This document shows, in pieces, positions 37,885-50,100 of a stretch of DNA of 64,000 nucleotides. Position 1 is the stretch's first letter, and each line of letters starts with the position of its first letter. The translations under genes and the position numbers were made by a program. Under the pieces are notes generated by a model. The model was not told the DNA's origin, did no database searches, and saw only the letters and a list, made by a program, of their open reading frames with translations. The DNA comes from Epiperipatus broadwayi (lineage: Eukaryota > Onychophora > Udeonychophora > Euonychophora > Peripatidae): contig JAQFVV010006354.1 of the NCBI GenBank assembly GCA_028023455.1, positions 806,001 to 870,000 of the forward strand. The letters are read 5' to 3'.

Positions 37885-39450
37885 AAATATGGCAAATATT
37901 ATTAAAGTGTGATTCAATTAAACAATAAACCAGAATCTAAAAAATATAAGTGAGTCAAGTTTATGGACCGATAGTATGAATGATAAATTTAGATTATGTT
38001 CTTTAAAAATGCTTATTCTAGATCTTTATCAGCATATTATTTTTAAACCATGTCTAGCAATTTAAAAGTAATACTGTAGTTGGTTAAAGTAATCAAATTT
38101 TCGAAATTCAGTCTACTGCTATGTTGGATTTTTTTTTTTTTTTTTTAAAAGCCTCTTCATCCACATATTTTAAAAATCGATTTAAATAAATGGAGAAAAT
38201 TTAAATTGTTTATTTGAGATTATGAACTTTTTATTTGCCACATTGATTTTTATGTTGATTCGGAGGATTTATTGAAACGATGTAGTTGAAAATGCATTTT
38301 TAATAATACAATTCAAATGAATGTAGCAAAAGAAACGGAGTGTCCAAGATTATTTTATAAATTGTAGATTCTTTTATTTTCAACTAGTTTGTAACAATCT
38401 TCAATTACTCGTGAAAAAATAAGGAAATTAAGCAACGGAAAGTTTTAAAGTTTAATCGATCTATTAGGGCAAATGTAATTCAGTGCTAATAAAACGATTT
38501 AAACAAGATATATAAAACATATACTGTACATCATTTGGCACATAAATCACAGAAAAAAATTATTGCTGTTTTAAATAATGAAGTATTTAATAAAATTAGA
38601 ATTGATAAAAAAATCATTTAGAAAATTTATTATTTAAGGATTACACCTTTAAAATTTTCAATTTAAAAAAAAAACATCAATCACTGTTAGATATGTAAAT
38701 TTTACAAACATGAAACTAATTATTAATAAAGCAATTCTAGAGTTTATTGAGGTATCTGATATAATTGGTTACCTAACATTAACTAAATTAAATTTAGGGT
38801 AGTTTACTTACATATTACTCCAGATGATGATGATAGTCACCAGCAGAAACAAATGTGTAAAAAAAGAACAAATTAAAGACATTTACAATCTTATAAAAAG
38901 AAAAATAAATATTTTTTTACCTGATTATTACATAATGTTTCAATTAGGTTAAAGTTGTTACTAAAATGTTGCTTTCACTGCTAATTTTACAATTTGAAGT
39001 ACAATGTGATGTCATGTAAGAATGCTGGTGTGACTAATTGATGCTGGTGTATATATTTGCTATCCAGCGTTAATTGCTGATGAGTGAATTTTTCAGTCAA
39101 GCTGCAGTTGCTGTCAAGTGGATTTTTTGTACTAAGTTTTTTCTATCAGAAATTGATTAAAATTTGGAAATTACCCACTAGTGAGAATGATGAAGATCAC
39201 TATTTTCAAAATTGTGGCATCCTGTTCTCAAAACAAAATGTGCACAAATGGGCACGATATGATTCTTTATATCTATGTTTTAGACAGGTGGTGGCATTGT
39301 TACATTCAAGGTTGCAAAAAAAAAGTAGGCATTTATAAGAAAACGTGGTTCAAGGGTTACAGAGTTATGTTTGTGACCATGCCACACACTCGTATCTTAT
39401 ATATGTAAATGGTGCAATATATATATATATTTAAGTGTTGACTACTTTTT
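37885..39450. other. AT-rich DNA, no gene recognised
   Basis: Two overlapping short frames near 39084-39408 have no recognisable motif. A poly-T run lies at 38128-38146. Nothing else was assigned. Confidence 0.45.
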
Positions 39451-39455
39451 TGTAT

Positions 39456-39457
39456 TT

Positions 39458-39517
<60 letters not shown>
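39456..39517. repeat. (AC)n(AT)n compound microsatellite
   Basis: About 24 bp of AC repeats pass directly into about 35 bp of AT repeats, immediately before repeat C. Confidence 0.95.
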
Positions 39518-39519
<2 letters not shown>

Positions 39520-40478
39520 ATGATAATCAAATCCAGGGAAATGGATGAAGCAAATGAGATGAAACAGAGTGAGATGAAATGAATCATTGATTAACTAAGG
39601 CTCACTCTATACACAAACATTCTTTTGATTCTAATACCACACATTCTAAATGTCACACATTGGAGAGCATGTTGTAAAAGTGATGGTTTTTTTCTTTTGT
39701 GAATCATATGTGTGGTATTACTTATGTAAATAAAAACCCAGATTTGAATCCCATACTAGTACTGTCACTGGTCAGGCCAGCAATACCTGAAGAAGAGGGG
39801 TGAATAATACCTCTTGTAACATTGTGCCTATACTAACCTGTTTGATGTGCTATTACTAACAGTTGAATGTATTTGGAATATTTCAATAAAGTTAAATATT
39901 TCTAAAGACATTCAATACACATATTAAGTGATGGAAATAGTATAATATAAAAATACAATTAAATACAATTATATGTAGTGTGAATATTTTATTTTTACTT
40001 AAACAGATTGGCTTGGCAGTTCTTTTACAGAGTTCTATTTAACAGTTTTTACTGGTTGATAGAGAAGATACTAGGCATTGTATTAAAAATAAGAGCTAAT
40101 GAGTTATTTGTTTATGTCTAGCACTCCATATTACATAAAAATCCAAATACAATAAATATTTTTTATCATTTTTAATAAATTACAATTGTTATAAATTTAG
40201 ACTTCTTATATAATTATAAGTTGATAGACAATTTATTTTATTTCATCTTCTACTTCTGGCAAGAGTGAGAGAAAAAGAGAAATGTATCTCATTTCAATAT
40301 TTTTGAATTCATTTACATAAAAAAAAATATTTAGAAAATTTTGGGAATTATCTCCATAATAAATTTATAAAGACTACTTGTTTTGAAAGAAAAACAAAGG
40401 TAACAAAATGAATATATCAATTCATGTATATTTTATTCCTGACTTCTTTGTTTCAACCCTACAGGTATGTATTTGGTT
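39518..40478 (+). repeat. Dispersed repeat C, copy 1, first part
   Basis: It aligns with 46262-47645 in the same orientation. Shared blocks include AATGATAATCAAATCCAG / AATGGTAATTAAATCCAG, ATACCACACATTCTAAATGT / GTACCACACATTCCAAATGT, the AACAGTTTTTACTGGTTG block, CACTCCATATTACATAAAA and TCAATTCATGTATATTT. Divergence is moderate. Relative to this copy the other carries about 560 extra bases (46540-47105). The repeat is split here by the LINE that follows and resumes at 43835. Confidence 0.85.
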
Positions 40479-40479
40479 A

Positions 40480-43470
40480 TCAATCAATAGTATTCTATCT
40501 GATGGACAGGTCCAAAGAGTAGTCTCAACATCAATTCATCCATTCTTTCATTCCATTCTCTTCATTGTCCATTTTTTCAATTCCACATAAGTCTTCCCAT
40601 CTCTTATATCATCCAGTAATGTCAATCTCTTCAATCCTATATTCTTATTTCAGCTCATCATTCCCTCCAAAACATCTTTCATTAAACTATAATTTCTTCT
40701 TAATATATGTCCAATCCACTTTCTCTTTCTCTCTCTGATGTTTTAAATCAATTTTCTTTCCTCATTTACTCTTTTCAAAATTTTTTTATTTGTTATTTTA
40801 CTCATCCAATTGATTTTTCTCCATTCTTTTTCATGTCCACAATTCAAAGGCTTACAATCATTTCTTAATTCTATTAATCAGTGTCCATATCTCACAATTA
40901 TACATTAATACATTTCCCACATGGCATTTAATTAATCTCTTCCTTAATTTTCTTTCCAAAGGTCCAAAAATATCTTCTTTCTCTTCATAAATCTCTCTTT
41001 TGCCAATGCTATTATTTTTTTAACTTTATCTTCACTTCTCTCATCCTCACTCAACCAACAATCCAAATATCTAAATTCCTTCACCCGTTGAACTATATTA
41101 TCACAAATTCCAATTTGCAGTCTTTTTGCACTTCTTCTTATCCATAAATACTTAGTCTTTTCAATGCTAACATTTATTCCATATGTCATACATCCTTCTT
41201 CCAATTTATTCAACATATGCTGAAGACCCGTTTCCTCCTCATTAATAAGATCTGTATTATATGCAAATCACTCTCTCACCAACATTTGCTCCTTCACAGT
41301 CCAAATATTTATTTAGCATGTCTTGAAAATAAATATTAAACAGAACAGGTGACATACTACATCCCTGCCTAACTCCACTTTCTATATTCACTTCATCAGT
41401 CTCCTTACTCCCAATGTAATTCTTATCCTTTGACCATTATTCATATTCCAAATCAACCTTTCTTTCCAAAATACTCCTTTATTTCTTAAATGGACATAAG
41501 TTTATTTCAGACTACTCTATTGAGTGCCTTTTCCAGAGTCACAAAACATATACCAATTCCATTATATTTTTCAATATATCTTACTGCAATTATCCTAACC
41601 ATACCAATAGCACCTCTAGTGATTTTCCCTTTCTGAAAACCAAACTGTTCTTCTCCAATACAATAATCTACTTTCCCATAAATTCTTTGAGTTAAAATCC
41701 TCAATAAAACTTTAGAAGTATGAGATAAAAACCATATTGTTCTATACTCTTTACAATTAGCATGTTTTTTCTTTTTGGCAATTGGAATCATTATACTTCT
41801 TAAAAAAATTCTCAGGTCAAACTCCACTATTATATATAAATTGCAAAGTCCAAATATTTCCTTCATAGTAAATTCTCCCATTTCTATCAAAAATTCCATA
41901 GGTACTGCATCAAATCCAGCAGTCTTACCATTCTTCATTTGTGTGATTAACATTCTTACTTCATCCAACAATATGTCTATACCTTTATCATCTATTTCAA
42001 CATTTTCATTTTCAAGTTTTATAATTAATTAAATTATTTCCTCTACTACACAGACACTGAAAATATTCTTTCCATCTTTTTAATATATCATTGCTATCAG
42101 TTAATCTCTTTCCATTCTTATCTGCAATCTCACTTGCTACCCATATCTTTTTTTCCAAATGATATTTCATTTTCTATCAAATACCAGATCATATCTTTTC
42201 ACCTGCTGAAGCCTTTCTATCTCTTTACATTCTCTCTCCAACCATTTTTCTTCTGCTAAATATGTTTCTTAATTCATTACTAATCTTTTATATGACTTTT
42301 GCCCTTCCTCAGTGTTTGCATTCTTCTATCACCTCCATACTTCCATATTTTCCAAAATACCTTCAGTTCAGTTATCCAAGGTCATGTAGCTTTTCTTACA
42401 TGAATAATCCCTATTTAATGTTTTGCTCTTTTCAAGAATCATTTTTTAATTCTATTCTAACACTCCTCAGGACTATTAATATATTTCTCATCCTGGACAA
42501 TCATTTTTAATTCATTTCACATATTAAACCAAATTTTTCTTTTTCCATTTCTCTCAATTTATCCAAGTCCCATTTTGCATATCTTTTCCTGCTTTTACTT
42601 CTTTGAAAAAACTCAACTTTAATTTAGCCATAGCCAAATTATGATCCAAATCTATATCAGCATCAGGCAAAGCATGTGAACCCTTAACAACATTGTATAT
42701 CTATCTTGATTCAATGTATAATCAATTTGATAACGTTCTCTGTCACCTGCAGCTTTCCATGTATACAATCTTCTAATATGATTTTTAAACAAGTGTTTGC
42801 AAAGACAAACCCATGCTCTTTACAAAACTGTACAAGCCAGCTACCTCTTTCATTTATTTTTCCAACACCATAATTTCCAACAATTTTTCTTTCCCTACTT
42901 TTCCTTTTAACAGCATTCCAACCCCCCAATAACGATATACCCTTACATTGAATACTTTCTTCTACCTTGTCATATATTTCATCAATTTCAATATCATCAT
43001 GAGTACTAGTTGGCATATACACTTGTATAATTTCCAAATATCTAGGACTTGCATTTATTCATTATTAGCAACACTATTCCAAATTTTTCTCCCCAAAGCA
43101 GTGCCAACTCCATTAATTGACCTATCACCATCCAAATGAAATAACTTTACATCTCCACTACTTACTTCTCTACATCATTCCAGCTCTTTTCAAAAATCTA
43201 ACATTCCACATTCCAATTCTTAATGTATCTTCTCTCAATGAATTATGTTTGTGAAGATTTTGCAAGTTTACAACCTGAGTAGCTCATGTCCACTTCTGCT
43301 GTTCAAGACACCAAAATCATTCTTAACTAAGCTCTCAATGCCAAATGTAATGATTCCTGTAGAAGTACTCATAATAAAACAAGGAAATTATAAGGCAAAG
43401 TGCTTTCCCATTGTCTTCTTCTTCCAGAAATAACCTCGATAATAAGCTTAATGCATTAGCTAAATCTCAT
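40480..43470 (-). mobile_element. Decayed RTE-like LINE inserted in repeat C
   Basis: It is read from 43470 down to 40480. Endonuclease pieces lie at 43037-42711 (MEIIQVYMPTSTHDD, LLGGWNAVKRK in place of a GDFN-type motif, NERGSWLVQFCKEHGFVFANT). RT pieces lie at 41971-41507 (MKNGKTAGFDAVPMEFL, IMIPIAKKK, CKEYRTIWFLSHTSKVLLRIL, EEQFGFQKGK, and CFVTLEKALNRV where a catalytic FVDLEKAFD is expected). A later RT piece lies at 41216-40944 (YGINVSIEKTKYLWI, VKEFRYLDCWLSEDER). The 3' end carries a short ATTGATTGAT tail (plus strand 40483-40492). The first catalytic Asp and the FD Asp are both substituted, so the enzyme is dead. It is a different family from the 32.5-kb element. Confidence 0.8.
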
Positions 43471-43834
43471 AGAATTAATATCCAACTACCAATTCCTTAT
43501 CATTGTCACCCATAGTAATCTGCTGCTGACTTGAAAGAATGCTGTTGCTGACCCAGCACCTATCAGGGTGTTGAATTGTTTAATAGCGGTCAACACTCAT
43601 TATTATAAATTTACAATCATTGGAATTGTGGCATGTTATAGAAGTAAACATGCCACTGCCTTCTTCACCACTTCCTGATAGTGAATATTGTCCCATTATC
43701 AGTGACTGCTTATTTTCAATACTTTGCATATTCACAGCTAATATTCATATCTGAAAGTCATCCACCTATCCACATCTTGGGGATGCTTTGGGTGGCATGG
43801 AATGTATGCCCTGCTATCCAACCCAGTATTTGTA
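43471..43834 (-). other. Probable 5' leader of the inserted LINE
   Basis: This 360-bp stretch lies between the most upstream endonuclease-like sequence and the point where repeat C resumes, and it has no counterpart in the uninterrupted repeat C copy at 47.6-47.7 kb. By position it should be the 5' untranslated part of the LINE; no motif confirms it. Confidence 0.4.
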
Positions 43835-43922
43835 TACATATGTGCATATTTGAGCACTTATGCATTGGTTATCAAAAATATCACTATATAACTTTGGCAT
43901 TACTAATATAGTAGTTACATAT
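43835..43922 (+). repeat. Dispersed repeat C, copy 1, second part
   Basis: The words GAGCACTTATGCATTGGTTA and CAAAAATATCACTATATAAC match GAGCACATATGCATTGATTA and CAAAAATATCACTACATAGC at 47707-47750. In that copy they directly follow the first part of the repeat (with a (TA)n run between), which defines the LINE insertion here. Confidence 0.8.
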
Positions 43923-44149
43923 TCCCCCACCCCTGTCAAGAGGAGACAATGGGACTGTGAAACATTCAATTTCTCTTTTTAAATCACAATTCCATTAACT
44001 TTTTATATAATTATTTTTCTAACATTTTTGTCAAATAAACTTTTTAAAATGAACAATATTCTTACTTTAATAACAAGCTGGTATTATCTATTTAGCATGG
44101 TTTGCTGGATTCAAATATTTTTGAGATGAGTCACATTCAGGATTTGCAT

Positions 44150-45960
44150 TTACTTCTTAAAAAATCCATTGTGTATACTTTTTCATTGCCCAAAATCATG
44201 AATTCTTGCAACTGATCCAATGTCAACAGGGAACAAGCATCAATTATTCCAAAATATGCCTGAAGTGAAGATTGAGTGGGCAACTTCTTGCACTTTACTT
44301 CTGTTTTTCCTTCATCTTGGACATAGTTAATTCCCTCTTATGCTGATGTGTATTCTCCTCTCTTTTCTATTTGGGTCTCCCTCTTTGTGTTTGCTTTCCA
44401 TTTTTTTGTAGGGTCTCACTTGCATCCAGGATAGGAGATGAAGGTTGTGATTGCTTCACAGGAACTTTTATCTATGACCTAGAGTGCCTCCTTGAGGACT
44501 GTATTAATTTCTATTATTTTCAAAATTTATTTTATTTCTTGGCTGACATCTATAAGGTTGGTATCTTGCATTACAATCAACCTTCATATTATCAATAGAT
44601 TCTTCACTTTTTTTAAATGATGGTTGGCTACAATTGAAAGCATACATTTTGCACTCTGATTATGGTAACTCATATCTACAGCATTCAAGAAATTGACTAC
44701 TTTTTTAATAGTCTTTCTCAGTACTGATTACTATCTGTTCAATCCTAAAAGTAAGTTTTGCCTTATTATCTTTATTATTTGATATACCATAATTTCCCAT
44801 GCAGACAATGTTTATAATTTGGTGACTTATCTTCTGAAGAATTGTGTATATGTTTCACACACTTTTACTATAATTTTGTCTTGCATAATCTGATACTTTA
44901 TAGCTTCTTGTCTTTCTTCTGTCCAATAATTTTTTAGGATTTGTTTCTTAAAATCCAAATAAATAGTTGGTTTGTTTACCAGTAAATTCCACCACTCCTT
45001 AGACAGTCCATTTAAATTGTTATACACATTGGTTAGCTGCTCTTTTTAATCAATGAATTTAGTTCAAATTAACTTTCAAGACTATCTAGTTTCTCAATTG
45101 GTATCTCTACTTGCATCACCTCTAAATATTTCTATTCACAAAAATTGATTGATGTTTTTAATATTTTCACCAAATCTAAGTTGGCCATTAACTAATATAT
45201 CTTCTTGCTATTCTTGAACTATCATATACATTCTGTTACATTTACTTTCCTCATTGTATTGTTGTATAATTACCTTCAGTTTATCATAATAAGTTTTCAT
45301 GTTACTAATATTGACAATCATTTGTTTGAATAAGAATCTTCTATTTGAAGTCTCTTAATTTTTTCTTCATCCTTTTAATTTTAGCCTCTGTAATCTTTCT
45401 CCCTAACTTAAAACTGTTTTTGTACACGATTTTTATACAGTCTCATGGCTTTCTGGATCATATTTTGGATGCCCACAGACAATGTCTTTTTTACAAACTC
45501 TAACATTTCCTGGATTTGTTCATCCATTTGCTTCATCATCTCTTCCTTCAGAGTGATAAAATTATTTTCTGCTCATAATTTTTCTTTCATATTGTTATAC
45601 ATTTCTTTTATCTCTTTATCTCTTTTATCACTTTCTTCTTTCATTGCTTTATTTCTTTTGTAATTTTCTTCTTTCATTACTTTATTTTTTCTATCATTTT
45701 CTTCTTTCATTGCTCCTAGGAATTCTTTTCTCATTACATGACCTTCTCTATCATTGCTTTATCTTTTTTCTTTTTTTTTACTAGCATTTCTTTGTTTTGA
45801 TCCATCTTTTGTTTTCTTTCTTATTAATAACATTTCTAATGTGAATGTGTCTGACTTTTGCTCTATTGGCATTTGTACAGTTACCTTTTGTTCATTTATT
45901 ACAAATTCAGTCTCCATTGGTAGCATTTTATAATATTAAGTGAATCCATATTTATTTGTT
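44150..45960 (-). mobile_element. Remnant of an LTR-type retrotransposon gag
   Basis: The minus strand reads, from 45930 downward, an acidic start (METEFVINEQK) and a long charged coiled-coil-like run (MKEENDRKNKVMKEENYKRN..., about 45740-45590). Next comes a Met/Gln-rich helix (KEEMMKQMDEQIQEMLEFVKK). After stops and frameshifts follows a capsid-like region: FGENIKNINQFL near 45175, then NNLNGLSKEWWNLLVNKPTI and YLDFKKQILKNYWTEERQE in the 66-residue frame 45027-44827. The WW-x-LL ... DFK ... F/YW pattern is that of Ty3/gypsy-type gag proteins. A C-terminal part with QRGRPK lies near 44390. No protease, RT, integrase or LTR was found. At least four in-frame stops break it. Confidence 0.6.
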
Positions 45961-46261
45961 GTTCACTGCTGTTTTCTTCAGCTATGTTAACATTAGTCTC
46001 TATATAAATATTTATACATCTTTTTCAATTTGTTTTTTTCCTATTATTTTATAAATTAAAACACTATCAGTCCCTACCCCAGTACAATATTATCCAGATC
46101 TTTCCTTTTTGAACCTCAGTTTTGCCTTTCAGTTTTTTTTCAAACAAAAAAAATGTCTTCTCTATTTTATATACATATATGTGCTACACACATATTCATC
46201 TTCTTTTGTTCATTATCTGAATAGGTCATTTGGGCCTAAATGTTGTTGGCACTAATTTATA

Positions 46262-47645
46262 TAATGGTAATTAAATCCAGAGAAGTTGATGAAGCAGAAG
46301 ATGAAACAGAATGAAATGAAATGAATAGTTGATTTACTAAGTCACACTCTACCCACACTATATTTGCTTCTAGTACCACACATTCCAAATGTCACACATC
46401 AGACATCATATTTTTAGAACTATAAGAGGTTTTATTTCTATGAGTTGTGTGTATGTTGTTACTTAATGTATTTTTAATAGCAGGTGTTAAATATATCTTG
46501 AAAAGTATTATAGCAATACATTAATTAAGTATAACCAATCCATAAATTTTATGAAATATTAAGAGTATTCTATTTTATACTTGTTCCATGATAGGCATAA
46601 AATACCAATCAACAACATAATAGATAATGAAATAATTTGTTAATAAAACAAAAGTAAATAATCAAACAAATTAATAGCATCTTTTTTAGAGGTTTCGTTC
46701 TTGAATACTTTTCAAGATGAAGATTACAACACAAGTTTGTCTTTTCCTTTTTGTGACTTTATATAACTTTTTAGATAGAAAAGGATTATCATTAATTTCT
46801 ATGTAACTTTTTTAAAAATAGTTTTATCTCTGGTGGAATCACCATATAATTTGTTCAATAAACCATTAAATTCTAAATGTTTTATTCTTCTAGTTCATTC
46901 CAGAATAAAATATAATGTCATTTTAAGCCATTTCAAATTTCAGTTTATCAACATTTTGTTTTTTGGGAGATCAGTATTTCTTTTTTTTTTTGTTTATTTG
47001 AAATATTCAAAAGAAAACAATATAAACACATTAAGGGTTTTTGATTTATATTATTTTATCATCTATCTGGAAAGTCTTTCTTTTTCCTTAAGTATCATTA
47101 TATAAAACATTAAATGCAATTACAGTAGTGTTAATATTTTATTTCTTTTTAAACGGATCTTTTTGGCAGTTTTTTTATGGAGTTCCATTTATCTCTAGCA
47201 GTTTTTACTGGTTGTTAAGAACATGCTGGGCATTGCACTAAGGTATATAAGAACTAATGGATTATTTGCTTTCATCTATCACTCCATATTACATAAAATT
47301 CCATATATAAAAAGTATTTTTCTCACTTTTAATAAAATAAAGTTGTTATAAATTTACACTTCTTGTATAGTTTTAAGTTAATAGAAAATTCATTTTATTT
47401 CCTCCTTTACTTCTAGCAAGAGTGAGTGAGAGGGTGGGGGATATATATAGAGAAATCTCATTTCAATCTTTTTGACTTCATTTACATATAAAAAATGTCT
47501 TTATTTATAAATTTTTGGGGATCATTTTCACAATGAATTTATAAAGACTATTTGTTTTGAAACAAAGGAGAAAATAACTAAATGAATATATCAATTCATG
47601 CATATTTAATTATTTCCTTTTTTATTTCAATCTTATATGTATGTA

Positions 47646-47698
<53 letters not shown>

Positions 47699-47772
47699 AC
47701 TTATATGAGCACATATGCATTGATTACCAAAAATATCACTACATAGCTTTGGTATTGCCAATGTGTGTGTGT
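46262..47772 (+). repeat. Dispersed repeat C, copy 2, without the LINE
   Basis: It aligns with 39518-40478 and then with 43835-43922, which are separated by about 3.36 kb in the other copy. Here the junction is only a (TA)n run (47648-47696). Bases 46540-47105 are extra relative to copy 1 and contain a 90-residue plus-strand frame without motifs. No transposase or RT was recognised, so the nature of repeat C (non-autonomous element or LTR remnant) is open. Confidence 0.8.
47648..47697. repeat. (TA)n microsatellite
   Basis: An uninterrupted TA run of about 48 bp inside repeat C copy 2. Confidence 0.95.
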
Positions 47773-47800
47773 ATTACACAAAAGCAGTCCACACTTGAAT

Positions 47801-47998
47801 AATACCAATATCAATAACAATCAACAATTTCAATCAGTTGTCAAGGCAATCCTCTTTTTACAATAAAGATGGATACCCATCTTTATTTTTGGTCTAATAT
47901 ATTTATTTATATAGACACTAAAAATTGCAAGTTGATTAAAAAAAGTGAGATTATTAATTCAAAGAAGTTTAAATAAACCTCCTTAAACAGACAAATAT
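47801..47998 (+). repeat. Dispersed repeat A, third copy
   Basis: It contains both halves of repeat A in one piece: the AACAATCAACAATTTC...GTTGTCAAGGCAATCC half that is seen inverted at 32258-32160, and the TATATAGACACTAAAAATTG half seen at 35818-35908. Confidence 0.8.
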
Positions 47999-47999
47999 A

Positions 48000-48365
48000 A
48001 ACTGTTTTGAAAACAGACTAACAAATAGCCAATTATAACTTTCAAAACTTATTAAATGAATTACCCTTAATTGACCATATGGAAAATGATCAATGTATTT
48101 TAAAGATAGTTGTAAAAGGGAAAGCACAAAGAAAATTAAAAAATAATTTTATTTATCTATTAATTTATAACTTTAAAAAAATAATATGAGCTAAATAAGT
48201 AAAGTTTTAAATAATGTAGATCAGTTCTTAAAAAACTAAAAAACTAAAGTATTAACATTTTTTAAATAATGCCATTTTTAATGAATTGAAGGAGATTTTT
48301 TCTTTCTCTTTAAAACAAAATATAATGCTTTTCAAATTAAAGTATAACTAAAGGAGTGTATTATT
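48000..48365. other. AT-rich DNA between repeat A and the large inverted repeat
   Basis: No gene, motif or clear repeat was recognised. Confidence 0.4.
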
Positions 48366-48367
48366 TT

Positions 48368-49216
48368 TAGTAATTAAAAAATAACTATAGAGGAATTTTT
48401 GAATAATTAAAAATACAATTGGAATATTTAATTAAATAAGAATCCAGAGGAAAATAAACTTTTTGTAAACATAGAATCAATTGGATAGGGTGTAATGCTA
48501 TCATTTCTCAGTGTGTTATTGAATAAATAAAGTTTGTGTTAAAAATAAGATAGAAGGAAATCAGTAGACTTCAGCATCTATTCAGTAACATGGTTTTTTG
48601 AACCTGCTATTGAGAAAAAGTCAACAGTAGCAGTACAGATGTGAAAAGAATATAGAGAAGTTAAGCTTGTAATCTGAAGTAAGAGTAGTCAGTCTCACTA
48701 CTGATTGTAAAAAATGATTTTTGAAATGAAAAAAAATCATGTGCTAAGATTTACCCAAGCTGTTAAGAAGAAAATCTATTAATAGAACAGTGAGAAGTTA
48801 ATATTGTAATCTGAAGTAAGATTAACTTCACTATTAATTGCAAAAAAAATAGAGTGGATGAAAACCATGGTTTTCTTTAACTCCATTTCAAAAATCAGTT
48901 TTTATACATAGTAGTGAGGTTAGTCTTACTACAGCCTACAAGCTTAACTTCTCACTGTGGTCTTCACAGCTAAACTGTAAATGATGTTTTCTTCTCAACA
49001 GCTGGACCAAGAAAAATGTTACTGATTAAATACTGAAGTTTATTGCTTTAATCTTTTCCCTATCTTATTTTTAATGCAATTTTTTCATTATCCATTAAAA
49101 CCTGATCAATTGATTCTTTTTAACAAAAATATTATTTCTGTATGTTTTTTTTATTTAATTAAAAATTCCAATCATACTCTTAATTATTGAAAAATTCCTG
49201 AAGTTATTTTTCACTA
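48368..49216. mobile_element. Large foldback element, about 360-bp inverted arms
   Basis: The left arm (48368-48742) and right arm (48863-49216) are imperfect inverted repeats. Matched blocks, left against reverse-complemented right, are GAGGAATTTTTGAATAATTA / CAGGAATTTTTCAATAATTA, AGAATCAATTGGAT / AGAATCAATTGATC, TTAAAAATAAGATAG in both, TATTCAGTAACAT / TAATCAGTAACAT, GAGAAGTTAAGCTTGTA in both, and TGATTTTTGAAATG in both. The 120-bp centre (48743-48862) carries a further direct copy of the GAGAAGTTAATATTGTAATC motif. No coding capacity is seen. It abuts the TTAA-flanked element that follows. Confidence 0.8.
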
Positions 49217-49217
49217 A

Positions 49218-50100
49218 TTAACACTGTCGTATTTCACATGACAGAGAAATGTCTTTTGACCATTTGCCCTCTGGTGAATTTTTCCTAAGTATTATAAGTT
49301 AAAATGTATGCAAAACAGTTTATTTTAGTATAATACATTTTTTCCCCCAAAATTTTGCAATAAAAGGCATAAAATTCAAAATTTCCACCATACAATAGAC
49401 ATAAGCCTCACCCTGACATGTTCAGCCATTGTGTGCTGCTAAGACTATAAAATGCTTGGTGTTTTATGACATTGAAGTTTCCAATGATGCAAAAACATGT
49501 TTATTTGTGAATTTATTATGGTTTTAGATATTTTTAAAAAAATAATTGCACTATATTTATTAGATATCAAGAAATATAAATTATTAATAACTTATTTTGA
49601 TTTGAAATACTTTATATTCAAAACTATGTTATATTAGCAGCTAACGTAAATATGGCCTGAAGCAAATTAGAAAATACTAGTTTGATGTAAACAATCTACA
49701 TTATATTTACAGTAAGAAAATATTGTAATTTTGCAATAAATATTAAAAAAATGTAAACTTTTAAAGCATAATTCATTAGATATAAGAGAAATAAATAAAT
49801 ATTCATTCACATTCTTAACAATAATCAGAAACAAAAAATATTTTGTTGATTTTATAAATTGAAAATAATCTTTCTAGAAATGATGATGTGTAAAGTCTTT
49901 GTTTTGATTACATCCTCATTTTTTTAACATTTACAAACACAAATGAGAACATTTAACATTTATTTCAGTAGTAAACAAAAATATCTATCAAATGAAGTCA
50001 AATTTTTTTTTTTCTGATAAGTAATAATCATTTTATCATATATGTGACATTGATGTGTGAGACAAAAAATGTCAGAAAAAGTGAAATACGATAGGGTTAA
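49218..50100. mobile_element. Candidate piggyBac-like non-autonomous element (TTAA ends)
   Basis: The left end is TTAA followed by CACTGTCGTATTTCAC (49218-49237). The right end (50081-50100) is the reverse complement of TTAA followed by CCCTATCGTATTTCAC: 14 of 16 bases of the terminal inverted repeat agree, and TTAA occurs at both outer edges. TTAA target duplication with CCC-type ends is the hallmark of piggyBac-superfamily elements. Near the ends, ATGACAGAGAAATGTC and its partner AATGTCAGAAAAAGTG extend the symmetry. The 875-bp interior has no transposase, so the element would depend on an enzyme supplied elsewhere. Confidence 0.7.

Noticed and set aside
41775-42510. Plus-strand open frames opposite the 40.5-43.5 kb LINE
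   Set aside because: They are antisense shadows; the minus strand carries the recognisable endonuclease and RT motifs.
39518-47772. Repeat C copies as the two LTRs of one element containing the gag remnant
   Set aside because: Not asserted as a feature: the ends do not show clear TG...CA termini, no primer-binding site was found and no pol is present; kept only as a hypothesis to test.
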